From Nymphalis io (Eukaryota; Arthropoda; Insecta; Lepidoptera; Nymphalidae), in contig NC_065893.1 in the NCBI RefSeq assembly GCF_905147045.1, forward strand, positions 434,001-498,000: a stretch of DNA of 64,000 nt. Direction: 5' to 3'. Both the position numbers and the translations under genes were made by a program. This document shows, one piece after another, positions 1-10,925 of this stretch; within the stretch, counting starts at the first letter, position 1; every line of letters starts with the position of its first letter. The notes below the pieces were generated by a model. It had not been told where the DNA came from and ran no database searches. It saw only the letters and a list, made by a program, of their open reading frames with translations.

Positions 1-1095
1 TGTAATGAAAAACAAGTAACGATTTGAATTATGATTAATTTAAAAAAGAAGGAATCTTTTAAATCTCTTAATTTATTTGTACATATTTTTTATGTATTTA
101 TTTTGGATATAAATTTTTGTTTATAAGCCAATTTTAATTGTTCTTTTTAGTTTAGATTCAGTAAAGATCCAAGATGGTTGCGTGTTAATACGGACTATTG
201 AAAATTGATAATTATTTATTTGGAGCGTACATTCAATCAAATTTTTGAGGATGGATTATGTTTATAGTGGAAACATTAAAAAAAAAACAATTTTATTAAG
301 AATAATGTACACATAAAACGATTGATTTGTAATTTCCAAAACGCGTAGCTTCGCTAACGTGGTTCAGTTTATGAAACAAATCCTTCAATATCGGCCATAT
401 TAACGTACATGATGCTTTTTTGGATTGTAGTTGTAAAATATACAAATTTTAGCAGCGGTAGTCTCCAATAAAAAAATATAGAAAGAGAAGTTTTGGTATT
501 GGTAACTCGCAAATAGGTAATCATATTAACTTTAAAAGAGGTAATTATTTTGGAATCAAAGAGACACTAATTTTATTTATATGTATAGAAGTAAACAGAA
601 ATCATCAACATAATCACTTAACAAAATGTAAAGCCCACGTTTACCCATAAGTAACCTCGTAACAAAATGTTAACCGGTTAATACCGGATCACGTACCGTA
701 ATCACCTACGACGTGCAAACAATTTGAGTATCGCAAGTTATTAAAACATTCGTTCGACATAACATTAATTGCTTAAACCCTGCAATGTTTGCGGGGCCGA
801 AGAGACCCGACGATTATTTTTGGGTGTTTGAGTTTCGGTTGGGTAAATGAAAATGGGTCATCTCTTAATGCTAGATTATGGTTTTTGATAGCATGCGGAG
901 TGTTTTAAATTATTGTAATGTGTGCTTATGTCTTGATTGTTTGTTATAATAACACTTGAAAAAAGGGAGAAAATTTTTGATATTGTTTGATTATTGTTAC
1001 TAGTCATGATTGTATATTATATAAATTGTCAAAAATCATTAATAAAATCAGCGAGACCGAACTTCGCTCTGCTTTAATAATATTTGTTATATTTT
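1..1095. other. AT-rich noncoding stretch
   Basis: No gene or repeat recognised. The only compact signals are a slightly GC-richer patch at about 640-800 and the 12-bp palindrome at 670-681, listed separately. Confidence 0.6.
670..681. promoter_or_regulatory. Grainyhead-type palindromic site
   Basis: The sequence TTAACCGGTTAA is a perfect 12-bp palindrome containing AACCGGTT, the known consensus of the Grainyhead/CP2 family. Binding is inferred only. A second AACCGGTT occurs at 11881. Confidence 0.3.
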
Positions 1096-1099
1096 TGAC

Positions 1100-1393
1100 A
1101 GGTCGGTTGGCGTGGTTGGTAGATATTTGCCTTTCTCGCCGATGGTTGTGGGTTCGATTCCCACCCAGGACGGACATTTGTGTGCATGAACATATCTGTT
1201 TTTCCGGAGTCTGGGTGTAATTATCTATTTAAGTATATATTAAGAAAAGTGGTATAAATAGTATATCAGTTGTCTGGTTTCCATAGCTCTGCTTAGTTTT
1301 GGATCACACAGCTGTGTGTGAATAATGTCCCAGGATATTATTATTATTATTTATTATTATTATTTATTAAATAATATTATTATTATTTATTAA
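1100..1393 (+). mobile_element. SINE-C copy C1, tRNA-derived
   Basis: The head has an A-box-like segment (TGGCGTGGTTGG) and a perfect B box, GGTTCGATTCC, at 1151-1161 in a T-arm-like stem (GTGGG/CCCAC). The body matches C2, C3 and C4 and ends in GTCCCAGGATATT followed by an (ATT)n-rich tail. The 3' end is mirrored by an inverted copy of the tail. Confidence 0.85.
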
Positions 1394-1420
1394 ATAATAA
1401 TAATAATATCCTGGGACATT
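1324..1420. repeat. Inverted repeat of the SINE-C tail, 30-bp arms
   Basis: Arms at 1324-1353 and 1391-1420 are exact reverse complements, separated by 37 bp of A/T. Each arm starts at AATGTCCCAGG, the end of the SINE-C body, and runs into the ATT repeats. About 11 non-microsatellite bases are therefore duplicated in inverted orientation, so this is not only AT symmetry. Confidence 0.9.
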
Positions 1421-1926
1421 TGTTTAGAGCCGTACACTATATATGTATATGTATACATATATACAAGAAATATCTACTTATTTAATATTATAAGATAATA
1501 AGTCTAGATTAATCTTAATTGAATTAATATAAAAAATGTATATCGCTTAAAACACAAAAAAAGTTTAATAACAGCTAATTAATGTCCAACGCCAGCAGTT
1601 AGCGAGGCCACATTTCGTACGTTGCTCGCCTGCATGTCTATATAAATTAGTATACAAGGCATGTACATGTTGCAAAATTTCATCTGATGCCTGCAGTTTC
1701 TATATTGTATTTCTTTACCACTGATAAGAAGATTAATTATATGAAAACTCAATGGTACTTGTCCGAATTTTAATCAACAACCTTCTATAAAGATTTACTT
1801 GCTTAATCTGCTGGGACAACAATGATGACCAGTTAAAATATACATCTCAATACCAAGTAAGCATATATGCTTACACGCCGCAAAATAAGTTACAATGAAA
1901 TAATGTTAATACTTAATAATAATAAT
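1421..1926. other. Noncoding, no gene seen
   Basis: AT-rich unique sequence with a short TA-rich alternating tract at about 1437-1465. Confidence 0.6.
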
Positions 1927-2240
1927 ACTGGTGGTAGGGCTTTGTGCAAGCTCGTCTGGGTAGGTACCACCCACTCATCAGATATTCTACTGCAAAACAG
2001 CAGTACTTGATATTGTTGTGTTCCGGTTTGAAGGGTGAGTCCAGAGACTGCAGAGCCAGTGTAATTACAGGCACAAGGGATACAACATCTTAGTTCCCAA
2101 GGTTGGTGGCGCATTGGATATGTAAGCGATGGTTGACATTTCTTACAATGCCAATGTCTAAGAGCGTTGGTGACCACTTACCATCAGGTGGCCCATATGC
2201 TCGTCCGCCTTCCTATTCTATAAATATATATATATATAAA
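1927..2240 (+). mobile_element. Family A copy A1, near full length
   Basis: Begins ACTGGTGGTAGGGC and ends TATTCTATA followed by TA repeats, as in the other near-complete copies (A4, A6, A10). It carries a small extra segment near 2040 that other copies lack. I see no clear Pol III promoter, so the class (SINE, LINE tail or other) is unresolved. Confidence 0.85.
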
Positions 2241-2628
2241 ATCTTCATATAATAATAAAATAAAATCTATACTGAGTTATAGAACTTTCATACCAACAAT
2301 AAATCTTTAAAACGATACACCTGGGATTCTTTTAACTCTGGGGTATAGTTACCGCCGTGTAATTGAGTGCATGCAGGATACGGGTTGACATCTGCCGTGG
2401 TATTAAGTGACGAAATATAATTGAGGTGAGGTTATATATTGTTGAAACGTTTAATGAGTTACTCTGTTGGAAGAAATTAGGACAATGAGATGACTTATAT
2501 GAGGACATGTTTAACATACTTTATGCAAATTTAATATATTCGATGTATGAATGATGATGAATTTTATTAAAAATATCTTACTAGGAGTATTATTGTATTA
2601 GTGATATTAATAGAAAGAAGAATATTAA
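2241..2628. other. Noncoding, no gene seen
   Basis: AT-rich unique sequence; no recognisable frame or repeat. Confidence 0.55.
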
Positions 2629-2707
2629 ACCTTCTCCTCAAAAAGAGGAGAGGAGGCCTTTAGCCCAGCAGTGGGACATTCACAGGCTGTTACGGTTACG
2701 GTTACGG
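2629..2707 (+). mobile_element. SINE-B 3' end fragment B2
   Basis: Only the last 60 bases of SINE-B are present (CTTCTCCTC... to GGGACATTCACAGGCTG), followed by three exact TTACGG units at 2690-2707. The tail is a hexanucleotide repeat, not poly(A). Confidence 0.8.
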
Positions 2708-3685
2708 AATATTAATACGAATTGAAATTCTTAAATCAGAATTTCTGGATGTTGATAATTTTCAAGCAACGATTATTGAAGATCAATGATTCAACAGCTT
2801 TTGCCTTGGCTCGATTTGTATGCAATTTCAATTGTTGTCACATTGTTAGAAAGTGCTGTTATAAATAAGAAGTAAAATAATGTTTTTAAATACATTATAA
2901 TATAAATTATTAAAATCATTTTGTATAATAATATTTACTTATACTTAACTATTGTTACATATTCTCTAATTAAAGTTAAATTTCCGTTACTAATTTGTGC
3001 TCTATGCGCTTACATATAGACGTGCGTTGTTTTGCGTTCAGAATACAAACCTAGCCTAGCAAGCAAGCAGCAGCAATAGCAATTAGCAAGAAATTCATTA
3101 GAATATTCTCAGTAGAACCCACAAACCGGTGATATCTTTACATTCCATTTAATCTTCTAAAATTTCATTCAAAAGTGTTTATAAGAGCGTATTTGAATTT
3201 CGGTTTCAATTAATATTTCATAGTTCGTGTATGTACTATAACGAATTCTCAACTCTTTCATCAACAAATTGAATGTTTATCTCAAGCGCCTTAACAATTA
3301 TCTTTACTCCGAACAGCCGAACCCCAGGTTAACAATTTATAATGGTCATGTTCCACGAAGCCCGCATGCTTCGCGACGGCAATTGACTCAATGGGAGTTG
3401 CGCACACGCAACCCAATATAGCACTGGTATATTGTCTTACAGATTGAACAATATTATATACTTTAAAGCACGAGAGAACTACATACAACTGTTAGCAATT
3501 TTTAATGTTTAAGTATTTTTAGTATAAATCTATTAAACATATATAAATTCGTAAACGACCCATAACATTTAGATGAATAGATATAAAAGTTATTGCTTTT
3601 ATAGTATTAATATTTAGGTAATATTTCATTTTATCTCTAATATTTATTTATTTATTTTGCACATCTACTAACGCTCCATGCACTT
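2708..3685. other. Noncoding, no gene seen
   Basis: Mostly AT-rich. A GC-richer patch at about 3295-3425 contains TGACTCAATGG (AP-1-like core) but no convincing exon. Confidence 0.5.
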
Positions 3686-3687
3686 TT

Positions 3688-3761
3688 TAGGTTTGCCTGG
3701 TAGAAGCCCTTTCAACATTAAGGCAACCTTTTATACAATCTATATATTTTGTTTGTATTTT
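3688..3761 (+). mobile_element. Possible LINE 3'-end relic
   Basis: The segment with GCCTGGTAGAAG and ATTAAGGCAACCTTTTATAC resembles the 3' untranslated end of lepidopteran CR1/Jockey-type LINEs. This is recognition from memory on a short, diverged stretch. It directly abuts the SINE-D head that follows. Confidence 0.35.
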
Positions 3762-4130
3762 GACTGCCTCGTTGGTCTAGTGGCTTGATATAAGGCCGCA
3801 GACCCGGAGGTCCTGGGTTCAATTCCCAGGTCGGGCCATTAAAAAGTTATTGGGTTTTTCTGTCAGAAAAATTCTCAGTAGCAGCCCGGAGTCTGGAAGT
3901 TGGAAGTGTGAACACTCCCGTGCCTCGGAAAGCAAAAAAGCCGTTGGTCCTGAGCCTGAACTCTTTCCGGTCGTGTCGAATTGCCGTCCCATCGGATTAT
4001 GAGAGTTAAGGAATAGAGAGTGCACCTGTGTTTGCGCACACACTTGTGCACTATAATATCTCCTGCGTAGTTGGCTAATCTCTCTTGAGATTGGCCGCCG
4101 TGGCCGAAATCGGTCTGGAGGACATTATTT
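3762..4130 (+). mobile_element. SINE-D copy D1, reference full-length copy
   Basis: The head has an A-box-like TTGGTCTAGTGGC and a B box GGTTCAATTCC inside a CCTGG/CCAGG T-arm-like stem. A body of about 300 bp follows, with a motif GTGTTTGCGCACACACTTG near 4030 and an end near GGTCTGGAGGACATTATT. TATATTTTGT at 3743 and again at 4130 may be a target-site duplication, but the left copy is not tight to the head. Confidence 0.85.
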
Positions 4131-4279
4131 ATATTTTGTAATAGTGTTAAGTAAATAATAAAATTATTGAAATACAATATTGTTATCGAGCAACTATATA
4201 CATAAATACCAAAACGACAGTTGTAATATTGTACATATTATTCATATTTACTTAATACATAATAAGAGATAATGTCTGT

Positions 4280-4599
4280 TATATACACTTACAGTACAAT
4301 AACAGCCTGTGAATGTCCCACTGCTGGGATAAGGCCTCCTCCCCTTTTGAGGAGAAGGTTTGGAGCTTATTCTTCCACGCTGCTCCAATGCGGGTTGGTA
4401 GAATATAGATGTGGCAGAATTTTAATGAAATTAGACACATGCAGGTTTCCTCACGATGTTTTCCTTAACCAATAGATGAATTATAAACACAACTTAAGCA
4501 CATGAAAATTCAGTGGTGCTTTTCCGGGTTTGAACCCAAGATCATTGATCAAGATTCACGCATCCTAACCACTAGGCCATCTCGGCTATATACACTTAC
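4280..4599 (-). mobile_element. SINE-B copy B1 with 13-bp target-site duplication
   Basis: A full-length minus-strand copy running from the tRNA-like head (B box near 4530, read on the minus strand) to the 3' end near 4300. TATATACACTTAC occurs at 4280-4292 and exactly again at 4587-4599, so the element proper is about 4293-4586. The duplication is the expected mark of LINE-driven retroposition. Confidence 0.88.
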
Positions 4600-5470
4600 G
4601 TAGCAATAACTATATTAAATGAGTTGTCAGTTGAGTCAATTACAGAGCCCGTACCTGCCTCATGTCTCTGAACTAAGCCAATCAGATGTGTGGGTCACTA
4701 AGCTATAGGTGTCGTGGAGTCGACGTTCGTGTTTTCTAATAAAGGTCGTTTATAAAGTATTAATGACCTCGAGTACTGAATCGTTTTAAAATTAAAATGC
4801 TTTTTGAGCGCTACTTAAGTATTATATATTTACGCTAAATGGTTTTAATTATCATGATCAATAAAATGTGTTACTTTTCATTGAAAGCCTAGGTAAGTTT
4901 TCCTATTATATATTTTTTTAATATATTTAACTGCTGGATATTCTCAATATACGTCCTAACAAGTTATATATCAAACTTATTTTTTTTTACATTTTTATAC
5001 TAGAGGCTTACAACATCAGACTGATTATTATTATTTCTCTTCTATATCTATCTATTGCTAAAAAGCTTTAACACATGTTTGAATAGATACGTAACCAACT
5101 ATTAATACTGATATTCTATTTAGCGATAGATAGCACTACTTAGGCTTAAAAATAATTACCTAAAAAAACACTGAATGTTATTCAATAATATTTGTGTCAA
5201 TAACATCTCTATACCACACCATGTTCTCTTCATGATTTCTATTAACTAAATTGTCGACTGAGTCACGGGCCACCTGCCGGCCGATCACCTTAACTACCGT
5301 TCAATTGAAACTCTAATCTATACTCGGAACCGTTACGACTTGTCGTTTATTTCGACTTAAGCGAATCTTGTTTGAATTGACTGGGTCTATCTTAGTTGAA
5401 TGTGAAACTAGCATAAAGTGTTTTAGACGTATTTTATTTACATAAAATATATTTGTAAGTATTTATATAA
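4600..5470. other. Noncoding, no gene seen
   Basis: AT-rich unique sequence with a mild GC rise at about 5255-5350; nothing recognised. Confidence 0.55.
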
Positions 5471-5575
5471 GTAACAGTCTGTTAATATACTTCTGCTGAG
5501 GTAAGGCATTTGAGAAGATGGTTATGAGCATATTCTGACACGCTGCTCCAGTGCGGGTTGGTTGATACAAGTGTG
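5471..5575 (-). mobile_element. SINE-B 3' relic B13
   Basis: Diverged minus-strand copy of the SINE-B 3' half. The anchor is CACGCTGCTCCAGTGCGGGT near 5540, flanked by a degraded GTAACAGTCTGTTAAT end. Confidence 0.6.
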
Positions 5576-5781
5576 GAGTTACGACGTTATACTTTGAACC
5601 TGTATTCTTCATCTCTGCGCCATTTTATCATCTTGTCCTGTTTCACGTCCTGAATAAATGGTTTATATAAATATGTATATAATTTCAAAATTCATATTTT
5701 TTAGCATTATGTGTGTTGCTTTTTCCTTACATATTGACTTAATATTTAGTTACTCCGAAATAACAAAGGCAGTATTGCCAT

Positions 5782-5873
5782 ACTGATTGATTTCCGACAC
5801 GACGGCTATTCAACGGAGACTAGACAAGTGCACAGCAGATATTCTTATAATCCACAAGGGTATACACAGGCTG
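5782..5873 (-). mobile_element. SINE-D 3' relic D2
   Basis: Diverged minus-strand match to the SINE-D 3' end: a GATTTCCGACACGACGG region, then ACTAGACAAGTGCACAGCAG, in the same order as the reverse complement of D1. Low identity, old copy. Confidence 0.55.
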
Positions 5874-5910
5874 AGAAGTGTTTGGCAGAATAACATAATT
5901 TTTGATAGAG

Positions 5911-6193
5911 GAATTGGACTTTGAACCCACGATTAGCTAACCACCAGGCAATAATCATCATATATTCTACCGCAAAACAGCAGTTCTTGGTATTGTTGTA
6001 TTTCGGTTTGAGGGGCGAGTGAGCCAGTATAATTACAGGCACAAGGGACATAACATCTTAATTCCCAAGGTTGGTGGCGCATTGGTGATGTAAGCGATGG
6101 TTAACATTTCTTACAATGCCAATGTCTATGGGCGTTGGTGACCACTTACCATCAGGTGGCCCATATGCTCGGCCGCCTTCCTATTCTATAAAT
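5911..6193 (+). mobile_element. Family A copy A2, fused to a SINE-B head fragment
   Basis: From 5950 the sequence is family A, 5'-truncated at the ATCAGATATTC point, ending TATTCTATAAAT. The preceding 5911-5949 looks like a minus-strand SINE-B head (TTTGAACCCACGATTAG). The two meet without an obvious gap. Confidence 0.75.
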
Positions 6194-6606
6194 AAAAGTA
6201 ATAACTATACAACTATTTGTATCCATATAAGTCCGTACTATGTATCTTTGGCTATTTGCCGACACTGTCACTAAAGGGTTATTTCCGCTGATAAACCGAA
6301 TAATTTCGTCACAAAGAACTAACTAAAACGTTAGTCGTCCCCTGGTCGTAACTTAAAACGTGTAAAATGAAATAAAGCCCTTTGTAAAGGTGCCCTCGCT
6401 AATAGTTAGCCCGCATGTACGACGTGTTATAGTTTAGCCTCGAGTATTGTGGTTAGGTGAGATTCAGGGGCTTTGTTGAAACGTTCATAAAACGCTACTT
6501 TTGAGATAAAATCGTGTAGGAAATGTTTCTTTTAGGATTTTGCATACCATTGTATTTAATTTGTCAATTTTTCAATCATAATCTTATTATAAGTTATTTA
6601 ATCGAC
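6194..6606. other. Noncoding, no gene seen
   Basis: Unique sequence, moderately GC-richer at about 6230-6480; no frame or repeat recognised. Confidence 0.5.
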
Positions 6607-6770
6607 TTACCTCGTTGGTCTTGTGGCTAGGCATAATGCTGCAGATTTGAACCCAGGGATTTGAACCCAGGACCCAGGAGCCAAAACTTGTGCACTATAA
6701 TATATCCTGCACAGTTGGATAGTCACCTTGAAATTGGCAACCGTTGCTGAAACCAGTCAGACGAACACAA
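6607..6770 (+). mobile_element. SINE-D copy D4, internally deleted
   Basis: The tRNA-like head (TCGTTGGTCTTGTGGCTAGG) is joined directly to the 3' segment ACTTGTGCACTATAATAT; about 200 bases of the middle are missing. The B-box region is locally duplicated (GATTTGAACCCAGG twice). Confidence 0.75.
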
Positions 6771-7733
6771 CGTAGGCATCGTATACGTAATAAAGTCAAA
6801 TATTAATTGGTACTACACGTAAGTAATATTATAAAAAATTAAGATTTTATATTATTATGATTACTTTTGTGAGGAATAGAATCTGAAACGTAACGTTACT
6901 ATATATAAGTATATATCAATATTATGTTAGTATGTAACAAATATATTTTAGTAATTTCATAGGGAAGTAACGTAGGTACATAGCGCTATTGAACGAATTT
7001 CGATATAGAAATAAAGCAAGAAAATCTTTATTCAGAAACACGTTACTCACAAAATAACTAACCAACAATAAGATATCAATATCTATATATACAAAAAAGA
7101 AAAGATTTGCATAAATTTCTACAAATATAAAGCAGATAATAATTTTATTTATACTCACACATACAAATACATAAACACAAAATATAAATATGTAAGTGAC
7201 AAGTATAAATTTATAATTTTAAGGCAAGCACAGGGAACGAAACATACAATCCGCATCGATTCATCGGAGGATTGTTGAGTGGCAAGTCGTTAAATAAACT
7301 TAGAACTTTGTCATGTGGAAAAGGTAAAAAAGCAAATTTTCATTTAAGTTGGAACAAAGCGTGTTGCTAAAAATACTAAAGACAAAGAAAGGCGGAAAGG
7401 TGTTATACAAGTAGCAATAAAATTTTAAAAAACAACAATGAGTCAATTTATTCGTCGCTTATTTCAATAAAAACTTGCATGGAGTCGGTAAAAAAAATAT
7501 ACTACGATAAATTAGTGGTACATTATGAATTCCCAAAATAAGTGTAAAATAAGACCCAATTAAACACAAAGGGATAAAGGGCCAACAATCAGCGAATGGG
7601 CCGGCATGCGGGTTGAGGAAATTATTAATTTGGACTATTAAAATTACCTTCGCAATTGAGACAGACGGACAAAAAGGTCCCCTTTAGAAAGAGTCTTCAT
7701 AGCACAGGGCTTATATTGGAAGGGATATGTGAC
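6771..7733. other. Noncoding, no gene seen
   Basis: AT-rich unique sequence. A GC-richer patch at about 7565-7700 has no recognised content. Confidence 0.55.
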
Positions 7734-7968
7734 GAGCCGGTTGGCGTGGTTGGTGGATGCTTGCCTTTCACGCCGAAGGTTGTGGGTTCGATTCCCACCC
7801 AGGACAGATATTTGTGTGTGTGAATATGTCTGTTTGTCCTGAGTCTGGATGTAGTTATCTATATAAGTATGTATTTACAAAAGAAAAATAGTATATGTAG
7901 TATATCAGTTTTCTGGTTTAAATAGTACAAGCTCTGTACAAGCTTAATTTGGGATCAGATGGTCGTGT
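7734..7968 (+). mobile_element. SINE-C copy C2
   Basis: Well-preserved head with B box GGTTCGATTCC and CCACCCAGGACAG, and a body matching C1. It stops at GATGGTCGTGT and lacks the GTCCCAGG-(ATT)n end. Family E follows without a gap. Confidence 0.85.
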
Positions 7969-8108
7969 CAAAGTCAAAGTCAAAAATCTTTATTCAATAT
8001 AGAAGCGTTACACTTGCTTATTGATTGTCATAAATCTACCACCGGTTCGGAAAAAAACACCTCAGACCTGAGAAGAACAGACGAATGAAACTCAGCCGGT
8101 TTTTTTTT
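7969..8108 (+). mobile_element. Family E copy E1
   Basis: Starts with tandem CAAAGT, then AAAATCTTTATTC, then the core CCACCGGTTCGG and ACACCTCAGACCTGAGAAGA, ending at CTCAGCCGG plus a T run. It is a common lepidopteran interspersed repeat to my recollection; its class is unresolved. Related copies are at 12103 and 53491. Confidence 0.75.
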
Positions 8109-8616
8109 ATATCTCATTTCTTTACAAGAAAAAAAATATTATTATTATATGTTATATGCATTATTAATTCAAATTCAATTCAATGCTACAATGTATATTT
8201 AAAAACGGAATGTAATTGCTTACAAATATATATTTATACGCTCGTATTACTATTACAATATTACTATGATAAAACTGTATTTTTGGTGAAATTATAATAT
8301 GCCATTTCTAAATAAATATTCTCTTAGTGCTCTTTCTGTACCTTTTTAACGATAAATGACTGGTAAATGTGTTTGGTTTGGTTTTGACGCGTTGAGATAT
8401 GGGGAAGAAGATAACCTTACCCATATTCTGGTAGAGAATAAAACTGTATGAAATCTTGCGAGAGAGAGAGAGCTATTAATAAACTGACCGGTCGACATTA
8501 AGCATTTCTTTGCTTCGTATTGTTAAACTATGTAAAGGTTACGTGGCCGACATGGCCGTTCGAACACATGAACTTTAATCGATATATTACTCGTACAAAC
8601 AGCATTGATATTATAT
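8109..8616. other. Noncoding, no gene seen
   Basis: AT-rich, with a short GA repeat near 8460. Confidence 0.55.
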
Positions 8617-8761
8617 ACTTAATTTGTGTTTATAGTTCTTCTCGCTTCCAGCGGTGAAGTTGGTTTCACCTATTAGAGTAGCGTTGCGGAAATAGCTCCA
8701 AGTTTTCCGTGCAATTGGTGTAACGGCTTTAATCCAACAGTGGGATTTTAAAGGCTGTTAC
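8617..8761 (+). mobile_element. SINE-B 3' relic B14
   Basis: Diverged plus-strand copy. The order CTTAATTTGTGTTTATAGTT, AGAGTAGCGTTG, ATAGCTCCAAG, CAACAGTGGGA and AAAGGCTGTTAC matches the SINE-B 3' half. Confidence 0.6.
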
Positions 8762-9265
8762 TTATACTTCGTTAATATTGTATATTAGGTACTTTAATTG
8801 CATACCATTCTTGACTCTTTACGAGACTGAGAGATGAGATATTCGGTTTAGTAATAGTATGTTTTCTAATTTGTTCCTATAAGCTTTTTATTTTGACTAA
8901 ATAATAACAATATTACAATGTTTTTCTATTAACAATAATATGTAGTAAGTATGAAAAAAAATATTAAGGAGTTAAAACTTTTTGGACTATTAAGGGTCGG
9001 CTTGTATCGTTTTATCTAAACTTATGTATAAATCTGAAGAGTTTGTTTGTACAAACGGCACAGTACGTTAAATGTTAATAGGAGAAGTAACGGCAATCAG
9101 ATATTTATTGTATTTATTATGCCTCTTGGTGATTGTGTGTATATATCTATGTCGAATGTAGTGGAATATTAATGAGATACAACGTGGACTTCATATCTTG
9201 AGAATATTGTTAGCGTCTACTATTCCTTTTTTACAATAAAACAAAACATACACATCATATATACA
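8762..9265. other. Noncoding, no gene seen
   Basis: AT-rich unique sequence; nothing recognised. Confidence 0.55.
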
Positions 9266-9503
9266 CACAGATATTCTATAGCAGAACAACAGTACTTGGT
9301 ATTGTTGTGTTCCGGTTTGAAATGTGAGTGAGCCAGTATAATTACAGGCACAAGGGACATAAAATCTTAGGTCCCAAGGTTGGTGGCGCATTGGCAATGT
9401 AAGCGATGGTCAACATTTCTTACAGTGCCAATGTCTAAGGGCGTTGGTGACCACTTACCATCAGGTGGCCCATATGCCCGTCCGCCTTCCTATTCTATAA
9501 AAT
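9266..9503 (+). mobile_element. Family A copy A3, 5'-truncated
   Basis: Starts at the CAGATATTCTA point and runs to TATTCTATAAAA. Body matches A1 and A4 closely. Confidence 0.85.
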
Positions 9504-9892
9504 ATAGATATATTTCATGTAAATCACATTATAACATTATACATTAACACAGTTAATATTATTGTAATACAAAAATCGTACCTTTGATTTCGCTACCACT
9601 GCACCAGTCGAACTGCCAGACAAATCAATTCACACGGCCCTTTTAAATCTTTATCCTTAAAATTATAATTTATTTGACTACCCTTCTCATTGATTTTCTT
9701 ATATTTTAATAAAATAGTCAAATCAAAACCAAATTTATGTACAATATACCTTTCTTAAAATTACATAGCTTACAATATAATCCTTAATAATAATCAATAA
9801 TGTCTTCCAACCGTCTTTGAACATTATATTATTGCGTTTTAATGGTATACCCTTTGTTCTTATTTACTCTCTTAGTAGGACAATCGACCCAA
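9504..9892. other. Noncoding, no gene seen
   Basis: AT-rich unique sequence; nothing recognised. Confidence 0.55.
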
Positions 9893-10078
9893 CAGGAATC
9901 AGGCGCGGGAGCAACTTTACATGCTCTCCGAGACACGGGCGTTAAATTTTAACCCGCTAACTCCGGGCTGCTCTTGAGAATTTCTTGAAAGCGTCAATAA
10001 CCGGTGTTGGACAGATACAGAACTTGAACCCAGAACCTTGGGATCGGTAGCCTCATAAGGCCATTAGAACAACGAGGG
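9893..10078 (-). mobile_element. SINE-D 5' half, copy D5
   Basis: On the minus strand the head reads TCGTTGTTCTAATGGCC and a B-box-like GGTTCAAG, then the body through the CTCCGGGCTGCTCTTGAG and TCTCCGAGACACGGGCG blocks seen in D1. The 3' half is absent. Confidence 0.7.
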
Positions 10079-10139
10079 ATATGATTAAGCATATCACGAA
10101 TAATAATAAAAAAGTTACCGAATAAAAATCAGTGCCACT

Positions 10140-10320
10140 TATTTCCCCAGGACTGGGGTGTAGGGTGACCGTCGCGAGCGCAGGGAAGAAGACAATGGAC
10201 TCGTGTGACGTGACGCGTGCCGCGGGACGCGCACGGGGAGGGGGAGGGGTAATGCAATATTTGTTCGGCGACATACGGGTGACACGCGCGTATTGTATAG
10301 TGTGCACCTAGGCAGAGGTT
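10140..10320. promoter_or_regulatory. GC-rich island, candidate regulatory element
   Basis: Strong local rise in GC and CpG inside AT-rich sequence, with CGTGTGACGTGACGCGTGCC and three near-adjacent G runs (GGGGAGGGGGAGGGG near 10238). No exon or repeat recognised. Regulatory role is inferred from composition only. Confidence 0.3.
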
Positions 10321-10669
10321 AACAACCTTTTAAGTTATACAACTTTGAAGATAACTGAAGAAACTATTTTTTTAAACAAACAATGTACTTATTGCATTAC
10401 TACATACTACATTTTGATACTATATATTTGCTTATCGATTGTCAAAAATCCATCATCAATTCGCAAGTTACACACAAAGATTCATTGCAATCATTTTATT
10501 GTGTTGTTTTTAAACAAACATGTTTTAGTAGGTATTCGTAAATCACAGTATTTAAAAAAAAGATCTAGTTTAAATCATAATAAAAATAATATTAATCTGT
10601 AACTTCAGTTTTTTTTCATTTGAAAATAAAAAGCTCGAGTTGTGGACCTCTGCAAAGCAGAATAATCCG
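10321..10669. other. Noncoding; weak family E-like segment
   Basis: AT-rich. CTTATCGATTGTCAAAAATC at about 10430 resembles the middle of family E, but the match is too short to call. Confidence 0.4.
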
Positions 10670-10925
10670 TGAGCATGGGGTGCAACGATAAAAAGATAAT
10701 GCGGGCTGGAGTCGCGTGCGCATCAAAAAACTCGCTTTAATGACGCACCTATACAGAGCGGCTTATCGCGCCTGCGCGTACCGCTGGCTGTACGGAGCAA
10801 AAATAACAAATGAGCATAATTATAATACCTTGGCGAGGGGTGCGCTGCGAGCGGTGTGACAAAATAAACATCCTGGCAGGAGGTCCCGACGTGTTTTTAT
10901 TGGCGATGCGTGTGGAGCAGTCAAT
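10670..10925. promoter_or_regulatory. GC-richer island with GATA and homeodomain-like motifs
   Basis: Unique sequence with two GATAA cores (10687, 10695), GAGCATAATTATAATACC near 10813 and TTTTTATTGGCGATG near 10894, interspersed with CpG-rich blocks. It matches no repeat family in this window. Enhancer function is inference. Confidence 0.3.

Noticed and set aside
3762..3840. Possible functional tRNA gene
   Set aside because: A-box and B-box are good but the acceptor arms do not pair and the sequence continues into a repeated body, so it is a SINE head. The same holds for the SINE-B and SINE-C heads.
3743..4139. Possible 10-bp duplication TATATTTTGT around SINE-D copy D1
   Set aside because: AT-only string and the left copy is separated from the head by nine bases, so it cannot be told from chance.
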